From contig NZ_AP022567.1 in the NCBI RefSeq assembly GCF_010727475.1, positions 62,001-126,000 of the forward strand: a DNA stretch of 64,000 nucleotides, in the 5' to 3' direction. Each line of letters starts with the position of its first letter. Position 1 is the stretch's first letter. This stretch comes from Mycolicibacterium mageritense. Lineage in GTDB: Bacteria; Actinomycetota; Actinomycetes; Mycobacteriales; Mycobacteriaceae. Shown here in pieces: positions 25,082 through 33,001 of this stretch. A program made the translations under genes and the position numbers. The notes under the pieces are model-generated. The model worked only from the letters and a program-made list of their open reading frames with translations, was not told where the DNA came from and searched no databases.

Positions 25082-25738
25082 ATGCCGAGGGCAGCCGCGC
25101 TGACCGCGACTGACAGTGGTCAGCGCCGTGCGTCATACCAGCGCGCTCGTTCGCACGAGACCAAGCGCGGTCTGGTGCAGGCGGCAATGGCGCTGTGGCG
25201 GACCAACGGGTATGCCGGCACCACCGTTGCCGACATCTGCCGCGCCGCCGGGGTGTCCCGCGCACTGTTCTACTTCTACTTCCCGGCCAAGGAAGACGTG
25301 CTGTTCGAGGTCGGAGTGCTGTCCACCAGGTCTGCACAGAAACGCGTGCGCGCATTGCTCGAGACCGATTACGACGTGATCGCGGTCGTCACCGAAGCAC
25401 TGCGCAGCCTGGAACAGTCGATGTCACGCAACCCGCCGGAGCTGATCATCGAGACGGTCCTGGAGGGCTACCGCCATGAGCACCGCATCCTGGCCGGCGG
25501 CGCAGGCCCGGATGAGGCAGACGCCGACATGTTCGGCGAGCTGTTCGCCAAGGCCCAGGCGGACGGCAAACTCGCGGCGCACATCGACGTGGCACACCTG
25601 TCGCAGCTGGCACAGGTCATCGTCAGTGCGGGCGTACGGCATTGGGCCGGAGGCAGTTACGGCGGCCGGTCGTTCACCGACGTCGTGGCCGCCGACCTCG
25701 CCGCGTTGATCACCGGTTTCAACACCGTCACCCAGTAG
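25082..25738 (+). CDS. TetR-family transcription regulator
   Basis: This 218-residue regulator has an N-terminal helix-turn-helix domain at about residues 30-75: TKRGLVQAAMALW, GTTVADICRAAGVSRALFYF and YFPAKEDVLFEV. The ligand-binding half is all-helical and variable, as usual. The ATG at 25082 starts where TetR similarity begins. The gene is divergent from the P450-ferredoxin operon and 14 bases upstream of an acyl-CoA dehydrogenase. It may control its own plus-strand operon, the P450 operon, or both. Confidence 0.92.
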   Translation: MPRAAALTATDSGQRRASYQRARSHETKRGLVQAAMALWRTNGYAGTTVADICRAAGVSRALFYFYFPAKEDVLFEVGVLSTRSAQKRVRALLETDYDVIAVVTEALRSLEQSMSRNPPELIIETVLEGYRHEHRILAGGAGPDEADADMFGELFAKAQADGKLAAHIDVAHLSQLAQVIVSAGVRHWAGGSYGGRSFTDVVAADLAALITGFNTVTQ

Positions 25739-25752
25739 ATCGAGGAGCCACC

Positions 25753-27054
25753 ATGGCATGGGATTTCGAGACCGACCCCGAATACCAGAAGGTGTTGGAC
25801 TGGGCGGACGAGTTCGTCCGCGACCAGGTCGAGCCGCTCGACCTGGTGTGGCCGCACCAGCAGTTCACCCCGCTGACGGGCAAGCGCCGTGAGGCCGTCG
25901 ATCCGCTCAAGGACGAGGTACGCCGCCAGGGACTGTGGGCCACCCACCTCGGTCCGGAACTTGGCGGCCAGGGCTACGGCCAGCTCAAACTGGCCCTGCT
26001 CAACGAGATTCTCGGCCGCTCCCAATGGGCGCCGATCATCTTCGGTTGTCAAGCCCCGGATACCGGGAACGCCGAGATCATCGCGCACTACGGCACGCAA
26101 GAGCAGAAGGATCGTTATCTGCGACCGTTGCTCGACGGTGAGCTCTTCTCGTGCTATTCGATGACCGAGCCGCACGCCGGCGCGGATCCCACGCTGTTCA
26201 CCACCCGTGCGGTGCGCGACGGCGACGACTGGGTGATAAACGGCTGGAAGTTCTTCTCCTCCAACGCCAAGACCGCATCGTTTCTGATCGTGATGGTGGT
26301 GACCAACCCGGACGTGAGCGCGTACCAGGGCATGTCGATGTTCCTGGTGCCCACCGACACCCCCGGGGTCAAGATCGTGCGCAACGTGGGCCTACACGGC
26401 GAACGCGACAACGAAGGCTCGCACGCGCTGATCCACTACGACAACGTTCGGGTGCCCGACGAAGCGCTGCTCGGTGGCGAGGGGAAGGCGTTTGTCATAG
26501 CCCAGACTCGGTTGGGCGGCGGTCGCATCCATCACGCCATGCGGACGATCGGCCTGGCCCGAAAGGCGCTGGACATGATGTGCGAGCGGGCACTGAGCCG
26601 CGAGACACAGGGCAGCAAGCTGGCCGACAAACAGTTCGTGCAGGGGTACATTGCCGATTCGTACGCGCAGCTGCTGCAGTTCCGGCTGATGGTGCTCTAC
26701 ACCGCGTGGGAGATCGACAGGTACAACGACTACAAGTTGGTCCGCAAGGATATCGCAGCCGTGAAGGTGGTGATGCCGACGGTGCTACACGACATCGCCT
26801 GGCGGGCAATGCAAATCCACGGCGCCCTCGGTGTCACCAACGAGATGCCGTTCCTGGGTATGGTCACCGGTGCCGCGGTCATGGGGCTGGCCGACGGGCC
26901 GACCGAGGTGCACAAGACCACCGTCGCACGCCAGGTGTTGCGCGACCATCGACCGACCGACGACACCTGGCCGACCGAGTGGATCCCGCGCAAGCGCGAG
27001 GCGGCCCGGGCCCGGTTCGCCGACTACCTGGAAGCAGAAGTAGGGAATCAGTGA
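25753..27054 (+). CDS. Acyl-CoA dehydrogenase of the ACAD10/11 type
   Basis: This 433-residue acyl-CoA dehydrogenase resembles the dehydrogenase half of ACAD10/ACAD11. It has CYSMTEPHAGADPTLFTTRA, the VINGWKFFSSNA strand, HGERDNEGSHALIHYDNVRVP and QIHGALGVTNEMPFLGM, then DGPTEVHKTTVARQ. ATG at 25753 follows GAGGAG. The next gene, overlapping by four bases, is an APH-like kinase; in animals the two activities are fused. Work on ACAD10/11 and on levulinate catabolism (LvaA) shows that a 4-hydroxyacyl-CoA is phosphorylated and the phosphate eliminated. This pair probably does the same for a hydroxylated fatty or side-chain acyl-CoA. Confidence 0.9.
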   Translation: MAWDFETDPEYQKVLDWADEFVRDQVEPLDLVWPHQQFTPLTGKRREAVDPLKDEVRRQGLWATHLGPELGGQGYGQLKLALLNEILGRSQWAPIIFGCQAPDTGNAEIIAHYGTQEQKDRYLRPLLDGELFSCYSMTEPHAGADPTLFTTRAVRDGDDWVINGWKFFSSNAKTASFLIVMVVTNPDVSAYQGMSMFLVPTDTPGVKIVRNVGLHGERDNEGSHALIHYDNVRVPDEALLGGEGKAFVIAQTRLGGGRIHHAMRTIGLARKALDMMCERALSRETQGSKLADKQFVQGYIADSYAQLLQFRLMVLYTAWEIDRYNDYKLVRKDIAAVKVVMPTVLHDIAWRAMQIHGALGVTNEMPFLGMVTGAAVMGLADGPTEVHKTTVARQVLRDHRPTDDTWPTEWIPRKREAARARFADYLEAEVGNQ

Positions 27055-28076
27055 GTGAGATAGACGTTGCACGGCTGGCAGATTGGATGGACGACGCCGG
27101 CCTGCCCGGTACAGGCGAGCCGTTGTCCGCGCACTTCCTGTCCGGCGGCACCCAGAACGTCATCTACGAGATTCGCCGCGGCGAGGAAACCTGCGTGCTG
27201 CGCATGCCGCCGCCCGGTGCACCACCCGACCGCGACAAGGGCATCCTGCGGGAGTGGCGCATCATCGAAGCGCTCGACGGCACCGATGTCCCGCACACCG
27301 CAGCCGTCGGCGTGTGTGCGGACCCCGACGTGCTGGGCCGGCCCTTCTATCTGATGGGTTTCGTCGACGGCTGGTCGCCGATGGATCAACACAGCCGGTG
27401 GCCCGAACCGTTCCACAGCGACCTCACCGCCCGTCCCGGCCTGAGTTATCAACTGGCCGAGGGGGTCGCGCTGTTGTCCCGCGTGGATTGGCAGGCACGT
27501 GGCCTCGGTGATCTCGGCCGGCCCGACGGTTTTCACGAGCGCCAGGTCGACCGCTGGATCGGTTTTCTTCAGCGCATCAAGACCCGCGAGCTGCCAGGGC
27601 TTGACGTCGCCACCGGATGGCTGCGGACGCACCGCCCACTGGATTTCATCCCCGGGCTCATGCACGGCGACTACCAGTTCGCCAACGTGATGTACCGCCA
27701 CGGCGCACCCGCACAGCTGGCGGCCATCGTCGACTGGGAGATGGGCACAGTCGGCGATCCGAAACTCGATCTCGCGTGGATGGTGCAGTCGTGGCCGTCC
27801 GACATGGACAACCCACACGCATCAGAGATGGGATATGTGGACATGCGCGGGATGCCCTCGCGCGATCAGGTGGTCGCGCACTACGCCGAGGTGTCGGGCC
27901 GCCAGGTCGACGATCTGGACTACTACCTGGTGCTGGCGAAGTGGAAGCTGGCCATCGTGTTGGAGCAGGGCTTCCAACGTGCGGGCGACGACGAGAAACT
28001 GCTGGCATTCGGCCCGGTGGTGACCGAACTGATGCGCTCGGCGGCCGAGCTGGCCTCTTCCAGCGACTACCGGTGA
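27051..28076 (+). CDS. APH-fold kinase, probable 4-hydroxyacyl-CoA kinase
   Basis: This 341-residue protein of the aminoglycoside phosphotransferase fold has the nucleotide-binding N-lobe with LSGGTQNVIYEI and CVLRMPPPG. The catalytic loop is MHGDYQFANVMY and the metal motif is VDWEMGTVGDPKLDLAW. Its closest functional relatives by context are the kinase domain of ACAD10/11 and LvaA, not antibiotic resistance enzymes. The GTG at 27051 overlaps the dehydrogenase stop, and its own stop overlaps the next start. Confidence 0.87.
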   Translation: MSEIDVARLADWMDDAGLPGTGEPLSAHFLSGGTQNVIYEIRRGEETCVLRMPPPGAPPDRDKGILREWRIIEALDGTDVPHTAAVGVCADPDVLGRPFYLMGFVDGWSPMDQHSRWPEPFHSDLTARPGLSYQLAEGVALLSRVDWQARGLGDLGRPDGFHERQVDRWIGFLQRIKTRELPGLDVATGWLRTHRPLDFIPGLMHGDYQFANVMYRHGAPAQLAAIVDWEMGTVGDPKLDLAWMVQSWPSDMDNPHASEMGYVDMRGMPSRDQVVAHYAEVSGRQVDDLDYYLVLAKWKLAIVLEQGFQRAGDDEKLLAFGPVVTELMRSAAELASSSDYR

Positions 28077-29119
28077 TCGCCGCAGTCTGTCCACACCATG
28101 GGCCGCCGGAGGTGGTGCGTGCGCAGGAGTGCCCCTCCCCCAGCCTGCAGGACGGTCAGGTCCGAATTCGCGTGGCCGCGGCAGCCGTCAACTTTCCCGA
28201 CGTGCTCATGGTGGCCGACCGGTACCAGATCAGCGTCTCCCCACCGTTCATCCCCGGTAGCGAGTTCTCCGGCATGATCACCGAAACCTCCCCCGGCGTC
28301 TCCGATTTCACGGCCGGCGACCGAGTGACCGGCACGGGACTCTTCGGCGCGTTCGCCGAAGAGGTATGCGTTGAGGCCGACGGGCTGTCAGCCATTCCGG
28401 ACGGCGTCGACGATCTCACGGCGGCAGCCTTCGGGGTGGCGCACAGCACTGCGTACCACTGCCTGCGATCGGTCGCGCGGGTGTCCGCCGGCGACGACGT
28501 GATCGTGCTGGGCGCCGGTGGCGGCGTGGGGCTGGCTGCCGTGCAGCTGGCTACGGCGCTCGGTGCCCGGGTGACCGCCGTGGCATCGTCAGTCGAGAAG
28601 CTCGGTGTTGCAGCCGGTTACGGGGCCACGTATGTGGTGGACCATACGAACGGTGATGTGCGCGCGGCACTTCGCGAGGCCCTCCCGGACGGCGCGCACG
28701 CCGTCGTCGACCCCGTCGGCGGTGAGCTGTCCGAGCCCGCGTTGCGATCGTTGCGCCGCGGCGGGCGGTTCGTGACAGTCGGCTACGCCTCCGGCGTCAT
28801 CCCCCGTATACCGCTGAATCTCGTCCTGTTGAAAGGCATCCATATCCTCGGATTCCACTTCCAGGACGTGCCACCACACGAGTTCGTGCGCAACGAAACC
28901 GAGTTGCGCGAACTGTTCACCTCCGGTGCCGTGGCACCGCATATCAGTGCGGTGTATCCGCTCACTCAGACAGCGGCCGCCCTGCGGGTGGTCGCCGACG
29001 GGCGCGCGGTCGGCAAGGTCGTCATCGATCTTTCGGCAAACACGCCGCCACGACGTGATCATGCCGTTACATCACGCCCAATCACTGTAACGGCGACGGG
29101 ACCGTGGGGCAATCCTTGA
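28073..29119 (+). CDS. Quinone oxidoreductase-type MDR enzyme
   Basis: This 348-residue zinc-free medium-chain reductase is of the NADPH:quinone oxidoreductase group. It has VNFPDVLMVADRYQ, the IPGSEFSGMI segment, the nucleotide motif LGAGGGVGLAAVQLA and RFVTVGYASG. The zinc-binding cysteines of alcohol dehydrogenases are absent. The last 30 residues after VVIDLSA are an extra tail without family similarity. That tail also encodes the inverted repeat at 29063-29094. It is coupled to the kinase gene by overlap and may reduce an enone made by the dehydrogenase module. Confidence 0.88.
   Translation: MIAAVCPHHGPPEVVRAQECPSPSLQDGQVRIRVAAAAVNFPDVLMVADRYQISVSPPFIPGSEFSGMITETSPGVSDFTAGDRVTGTGLFGAFAEEVCVEADGLSAIPDGVDDLTAAAFGVAHSTAYHCLRSVARVSAGDDVIVLGAGGGVGLAAVQLATALGARVTAVASSVEKLGVAAGYGATYVVDHTNGDVRAALREALPDGAHAVVDPVGGELSEPALRSLRRGGRFVTVGYASGVIPRIPLNLVLLKGIHILGFHFQDVPPHEFVRNETELRELFTSGAVAPHISAVYPLTQTAAALRVVADGRAVGKVVIDLSANTPPRRDHAVTSRPITVTATGPWGNP
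29063..29094. promoter_or_regulatory. Inverted repeat before a P450 gene
   Basis: GCCGTTACA (29063-29071) and TGTAACGGC (29086-29094) are perfect nine-base arms with a 14-base spacer, 89 bases before the P450 start at 29183. It lies in the tail of the upstream gene. It holds the same CTGTAACGG 9-mer as the element at 20704. It could be an operator or an attenuating hairpin. Confidence 0.45.
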
Positions 29120-29182
29120 CCGGGCGATCTCCAGCCTGCTAAGCAGATGCACAGCACCTTCAATCCGGTCAGGAGATCAGCT

Positions 29183-30361
29183 GTGCCCACGTCAACCGAA
29201 GCCGATCTGTATTACGACCCGTACGACATCGACATCAACATGAATCCCCACGCGGTGTTCGCCCGGTTCAGGGAAGAAGCCCCGCTCTACTACAACGCCG
29301 AGCACGACTTCTATGCGCTGAGTCGCTACGACGACGTCAACAAAGCCGTCATCGACCACGACACGTTCATCTCCGGACGCGGAGCCCTGCTCGAGCTCAT
29401 CAAGTTCGGCATGGAAATCCCGCCTGGCACATTGATCTTCGAGGATCCCCCGATCCACAACATCCACCGCAACCTGCTGTCACGAGTCTTCACGCCGCGC
29501 AAGGTTCTCGCGCTCGAACCTCAGATCCGCGAGTTCACCAGGCGGTGCCTGGACCCGTTGGTCGGCGCGGACAAGTTCGACTTCGTCAACGATCTCGGGG
29601 AACAGATGCCGATGCGGGTCATCGGTATGTTGCTCGGCATCCCCGAAGACCGGCAGCAGCAGATCACCGACCACGGTGAGGAGACGCTGCAGGGCAAGAC
29701 GGTCGACTCGCTGGCCACCGGTGAGGTGTTCGCGGAGTTCATCGACTGGCGCGCCGAACACCCGTCCGACGACATCATGACCGACCTGCTCAACGCCGAG
29801 TTCACCGACGAGACCGGCACATTGCGCAAACTACGCCGCGATGAGCTGCTGCTGTACCTGACGGTCATTGCGACCGCCGGCTCCGAGACCACCACACGGC
29901 TGCTCGGCTGGGCAGGCAAGACCTTGGCCGAGGTTCCGGATCAGCGGCGTGACCTGGTCCAGGATCCCGACCTGATCCCACAGGCCATCGAGGAGATCCT
30001 GCGCTGGGAGCCGCCGGCGCTGCAACTCGCCCGCTACGTCACCCGCGACGTCGAGTACTACGGTCAGACCGTGCCGGAGGGTTCGGCGATGCTGCTGTTG
30101 GTTGGTGCGGCCAACCGAGACCACCGCAGGTTTCCACCTGACGGCGACGTCTTCGACATCCACCGGGAACATCGCTCACACCTGACGTTCGGTGCGGGAA
30201 CGCACTTCTGCATGGGTAATGCGCTGGCGCGCTTGGAGCTTCGCATCGCCATGGAGGAGATCCTCAAGCGCTTTCCGGAGTGGCAGGTCGATTGGGCCAA
30301 CGCGAAGCCGTCGGAGACCGCGGCTGTTCGCGGGTGGGCCGCCATGCCGACGTTCGTCTAG
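29183..30361 (+). CDS. Cytochrome P450 without an adjacent ferredoxin
   Basis: This 392-residue P450 has the I-helix IATAGSETTTR, ExxR in EEILR and the heme motif FGAGTHFCMG with Cys343. The AG-S-E-T-T arrangement is slightly shifted from AG-[DE]-T. The GTG start at 29183 is preceded by AGGAGATC at the right spacing; an ATG at 29147 has no ribosome site. Unlike the other four P450s here it has no ferredoxin gene beside it, so it must use one encoded elsewhere. It is followed by tandem repeats. Confidence 0.93.
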   Translation: MPTSTEADLYYDPYDIDINMNPHAVFARFREEAPLYYNAEHDFYALSRYDDVNKAVIDHDTFISGRGALLELIKFGMEIPPGTLIFEDPPIHNIHRNLLSRVFTPRKVLALEPQIREFTRRCLDPLVGADKFDFVNDLGEQMPMRVIGMLLGIPEDRQQQITDHGEETLQGKTVDSLATGEVFAEFIDWRAEHPSDDIMTDLLNAEFTDETGTLRKLRRDELLLYLTVIATAGSETTTRLLGWAGKTLAEVPDQRRDLVQDPDLIPQAIEEILRWEPPALQLARYVTRDVEYYGQTVPEGSAMLLLVGAANRDHRRFPPDGDVFDIHREHRSHLTFGAGTHFCMGNALARLELRIAMEEILKRFPEWQVDWANAKPSETAAVRGWAAMPTFV

Positions 30362-30371
30362 GCCTCGCGCG

Positions 30372-30453
30372 GTCCTCGCACACATCGACTCTGCGGTCAG
30401 GGCGCTGCCCACTCGCACTTTCACGCCCTGGGCGCAGACTCAACACGCGAAAC
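30372..30453. repeat. Tandem 82-bp repeat, unit 1
   Basis: The first of two head-to-tail copies starts GTCCTCGCACACATCGACTC and contains GCCCACTCGCACTTTCACG. It lies between the P450 stop and the next convergent gene. It differs from unit 2 at about five of the first 75 positions. Confidence 0.9.
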
Positions 30454-30535
30454 GTCCTCGCGCACATCGACTCTGCAGTGAGGGCGCTGCCCACTCGCAC
30501 TTTCACGCCCTGAGCGCAGACTCAACACACGAGTA
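30454..30535. repeat. Tandem 82-bp repeat, unit 2
   Basis: The second copy, directly adjoining the first, starts GTCCTCGCGCACATCGACTC. It shares the GGGCGCTGCCCACTCGCACT core with unit 1. No coding or hairpin role is evident. Confidence 0.9.
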
Positions 30536-30562
30536 GTCCGCCACTCAGCGCCCTCCACCCAC

Positions 30563-31066
30563 TCAGCCCACCGCGATCAGGTCGGCCGGCACCGACCGGA
30601 AGGCCATAACACCGCACCGGAACGCCTCGGTGTAGCCGACGGAAACCGCGTCGGGGGCGTTCGCTGCCGCGAGCGCCTGTGCCTTGAAGGCGCGCGCGGC
30701 GGCCGAAAGTTCGTGGCGTACGGGATCAACGCTGAGTTCCGCCGGACAGCCGTCCCCCCACAGCGTGACTTCGGTCCGCCCCTGTTCGAGCGCGCCGAGG
30801 ACTCCGCGCCGCACCCGCTCGTCGCTGTTGAAGAGATCCGCTGCGACAGCAACAGTTTGGGGATGCGGCCGGTCCTGCCACGACACCAAAACGCTCTCCA
30901 GGTCCATGGTGTCGACGCCAAGGATGTCGAGCGGTCGCACGTCTTCGTCGGCGCCGATCAGCACCGTGACGTCCCACCCCGCCATCACTCGGTCGACCAG
31001 CCACCCGCCGGCGAACCTGACCGCGTCGACCACGCAGGGTGCGACAACGTCGAGCCGGTACCGCAT
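30563..31066 (-). CDS. Conserved protein of unknown function
   Basis: The frame codes for 167 residues starting MRYRLDVVAPCVVDAVRFAG. It shows GGWLVDRVMAGWDVTVLIG, then an AALAAANAPDAVSVGYTEAF segment near the C-terminus. No known domain is recognised. It looks like a soluble alpha/beta protein. The start at 31066 lies 14 bases after the TetR stop, so it is likely co-transcribed with that regulator. Confidence 0.7.
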   Translation of the reverse strand: MRYRLDVVAPCVVDAVRFAGGWLVDRVMAGWDVTVLIGADEDVRPLDILGVDTMDLESVLVSWQDRPHPQTVAVAADLFNSDERVRRGVLGALEQGRTEVTLWGDGCPAELSVDPVRHELSAAARAFKAQALAAANAPDAVSVGYTEAFRCGVMAFRSVPADLIAVG

Positions 31067-31080
31067 GTCGTCCTCCGATC

Positions 31081-31713
31081 TCACTGGTCTGCCTCTTCGG
31101 CCGGCACCTCGATCTCCCGGGCCAACATCTCGGCGTAACCCTTGAACACGTCCACCAGCGGCAGTGAGGGATCGAGTAACCACGAGGTCTCCATTCCGTT
31201 GACGAAAGCGAGAATCTCCACGGCCTTGGTGGCCGCGTCGAAGTCTTGGCGGTAGCGCCCGCTGAGCTGTCCGCGCCGGATGATGTCGGTGACGATGTCG
31301 CGGGCATCCTGCTGACGCTTCAGCAGGCGGTCGTGCAATGGCGCGTCGGGCTGGATGTTCTCGACCAACAGCACCGTGAAGGTGCCCACCAGTTCGGGCG
31401 CGCGTTCGAACCGCTCGGCCACGCGCGTGATCTCCTCGGCGAGATCGCCCGACCGGTCGGCGTGAATGTCGTCGTCATAGTCGCGGGCGTCGAGCACCGC
31501 GTTGAGCAATTGTTCTTTCGACTCGAAGTGGTGCAGCAGACCGGCCGAGGTGACACCGGCTTCCTTGGCGATCTGCGCGAGTGAGGTGTTGCGCCATCCG
31601 TTGCGCGCCAACAGTCGTTCGGCGACCGAGAGGATGCGCTGCCTGCGGTCCTCGCCCTTGGCGAGGAGCGACTCGTAAGGCCGTTGCCCACGGGCCCCGG
31701 AAAGGGAGGTCAC
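31081..31713 (-). CDS. TetR-family transcription regulator
   Basis: This 210-residue regulator has an N-terminal DNA-binding domain: RRQRILSVAERLLARNGW, NTSLAQIAKEAGVTSAGLLH and HFESKEQLLNAVL. The GTG at 31713 is chosen because GAAGGAG lies just upstream; a TTG at 31731 would place that ribosome site inside the gene. A long palindrome just upstream (31729-31764) suggests autoregulation. It follows an acyl-CoA dehydrogenase gene in the same direction and probably controls that operon, or at least its own gene and the small gene after it. Confidence 0.92.
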   Translation of the reverse strand: MTSLSGARGQRPYESLLAKGEDRRQRILSVAERLLARNGWRNTSLAQIAKEAGVTSAGLLHHFESKEQLLNAVLDARDYDDDIHADRSGDLAEEITRVAERFERAPELVGTFTVLLVENIQPDAPLHDRLLKRQQDARDIVTDIIRRGQLSGRYRQDFDAATKAVEILAFVNGMETSWLLDPSLPLVDVFKGYAEMLAREIEVPAEEADQ

Positions 31714-31728
31714 CGGACTCCTTCGATT

Positions 31729-31764
31729 CAAACCAACCTAGTGAACACACAGTAGGTAGGTTTG
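31729..31764. promoter_or_regulatory. Probable TetR operator (autoregulation)
   Basis: CAAACCAACCTA (31729-31740) and TAGGTAGGTTTG (31753-31764) are inverted copies matching at 11 of 12 positions across a 12-base spacer. The site begins 15 bases before the TetR GTG start. It is unrelated to the GAGAAY palindrome, so this TetR probably reads a different code. Confidence 0.75.
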
Positions 31765-31842
31765 CAGCGTGTGACAAGGGTCTCACCAGGATTAATTCCC
31801 GTCGACCGTCACATTTCTCGCCGGCTCATTTGCTGGCTATTG

Positions 31843-32991
31843 CTACAAGCCCAACGACTTCGCGATGATCACCTTCATGACTTCGCTGGTACCGGCGTAG
31901 ATTCGGGCCACCCGAGCATCGGTGTACAACCGCGCGATCGGGTACTCCATCATGTAGCCATAACCGCCGAAAAGCTGCAGACAACGGTCGATCACCCGGG
32001 CCTGCATCTCGGTGCAGAAGAGTTTCACGCGGGCCGCGTCAGCACCCGACAGCTCGCCGTCGACATGCAGCGTCACCGCCCGGTCGAGCATGGCCTGGGC
32101 AGCCTCGACCTCTGTCGAACAGGCGGCCAACTCGAACTTGGTGTTCTGGAACGAGGCGACGGGCGTGCCGAACGCCTTGCGATTCTGCGTGTAGTCGATG
32201 GCCGCCGCGATCGCCGAGCGCGCCTGGGCCACGGAGCCGACTGCGACGGTCAGCCGTTCCTGCGGCAGGTTGTGTCCCAGGTAGCTGAAAGCCTCACCGT
32301 CGGCCCCAAGCACATTCGCCGCGGGCACGCGGACGTCGGCGAACGACAGCTCCGCGGTGTCCTGCACCTTGCAGCCCATCTTCTCCAGCTCGCGGCCCCG
32401 CGTGAACCCCGCCATGCCGTCCTCGACCACCAACAGGGTCAAGCCTTTTCGGCGATTCTCCGGGTCGGTGGACGTCCGCGCGACGACGATGACGAGGTCG
32501 GCCTGGATCCCGCCGGTGATGAAGGTCTTGGCGCCGTTGAGGATGTAGTCGTCGCCGTCGCGCACGGCGGTGGTCCGCATGCCCGCCAGGTCGGAGCCGG
32601 TGCCCGGTTCGGTCATCGCCACCGCGGTCAGCAACGTCCCGTCCGCAAGGCCGGGGAACCAACGCCGGCGCTGCTCGGAGTTCGCGTAGTGCAGGAAGTA
32701 CGGCAGGATCACCTCGAGCTGGGTGCGGACGGTGGACAATGTCACGAATGCGCGGGCCGCCTCTTCCTGCAGCACCACGTTGTAGCGGTAGTCGGAAATT
32801 CCTGCGCCACCGTACTCCTCGGGGATGGCCATGCCGAGCATGCCCAATGCGCCCATCTGTTTGAAGACGTCGCGTGGCATCCGACCGGCCTTCTCCCAGT
32901 CCGGATAGGCGGGAACGACCTCTTTCTCGACGAAATCCCGTGCCAGAGTCCGGAATGCCTCGTGATCCTCGTTGAACAGGCTTCGCTGCAC
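31843..32991 (-). CDS. Acyl-CoA dehydrogenase
   Basis: This complete 382-residue acyl-CoA dehydrogenase has IPEEYGGAGISDYRY, AMTEPGTGSDLAGMRTTA, the NGAKTFITGG strand and the catalytic-region GYGYMMEYPIARLYTD, ending IYAGTSEVMKVIIAK. It resembles the medium/long-chain FadE group more than the paired steroid type. The GTG start at 32991 follows AGGAG by six bases. It lies 10 bases after the thiolase stop, at the end of a minus-strand operon starting near 38692. Confidence 0.93.
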   Translation of the reverse strand: MQRSLFNEDHEAFRTLARDFVEKEVVPAYPDWEKAGRMPRDVFKQMGALGMLGMAIPEEYGGAGISDYRYNVVLQEEAARAFVTLSTVRTQLEVILPYFLHYANSEQRRRWFPGLADGTLLTAVAMTEPGTGSDLAGMRTTAVRDGDDYILNGAKTFITGGIQADLVIVVARTSTDPENRRKGLTLLVVEDGMAGFTRGRELEKMGCKVQDTAELSFADVRVPAANVLGADGEAFSYLGHNLPQERLTVAVGSVAQARSAIAAAIDYTQNRKAFGTPVASFQNTKFELAACSTEVEAAQAMLDRAVTLHVDGELSGADAARVKLFCTEMQARVIDRCLQLFGGYGYMMEYPIARLYTDARVARIYAGTSEVMKVIIAKSLGL

Positions 32992-33001
32992 TCACATCTC
33001 C

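Noticed and set aside
27051..28076. Aminoglycoside resistance gene
   Set aside because: The APH fold is shared with many kinases; its overlap with an ACAD10/11-type dehydrogenase points to acyl-CoA metabolism.
30372..30535. Possible CRISPR array
   Set aside because: Only two directly adjoining 82-base units, without spacers, and no cas genes nearby.
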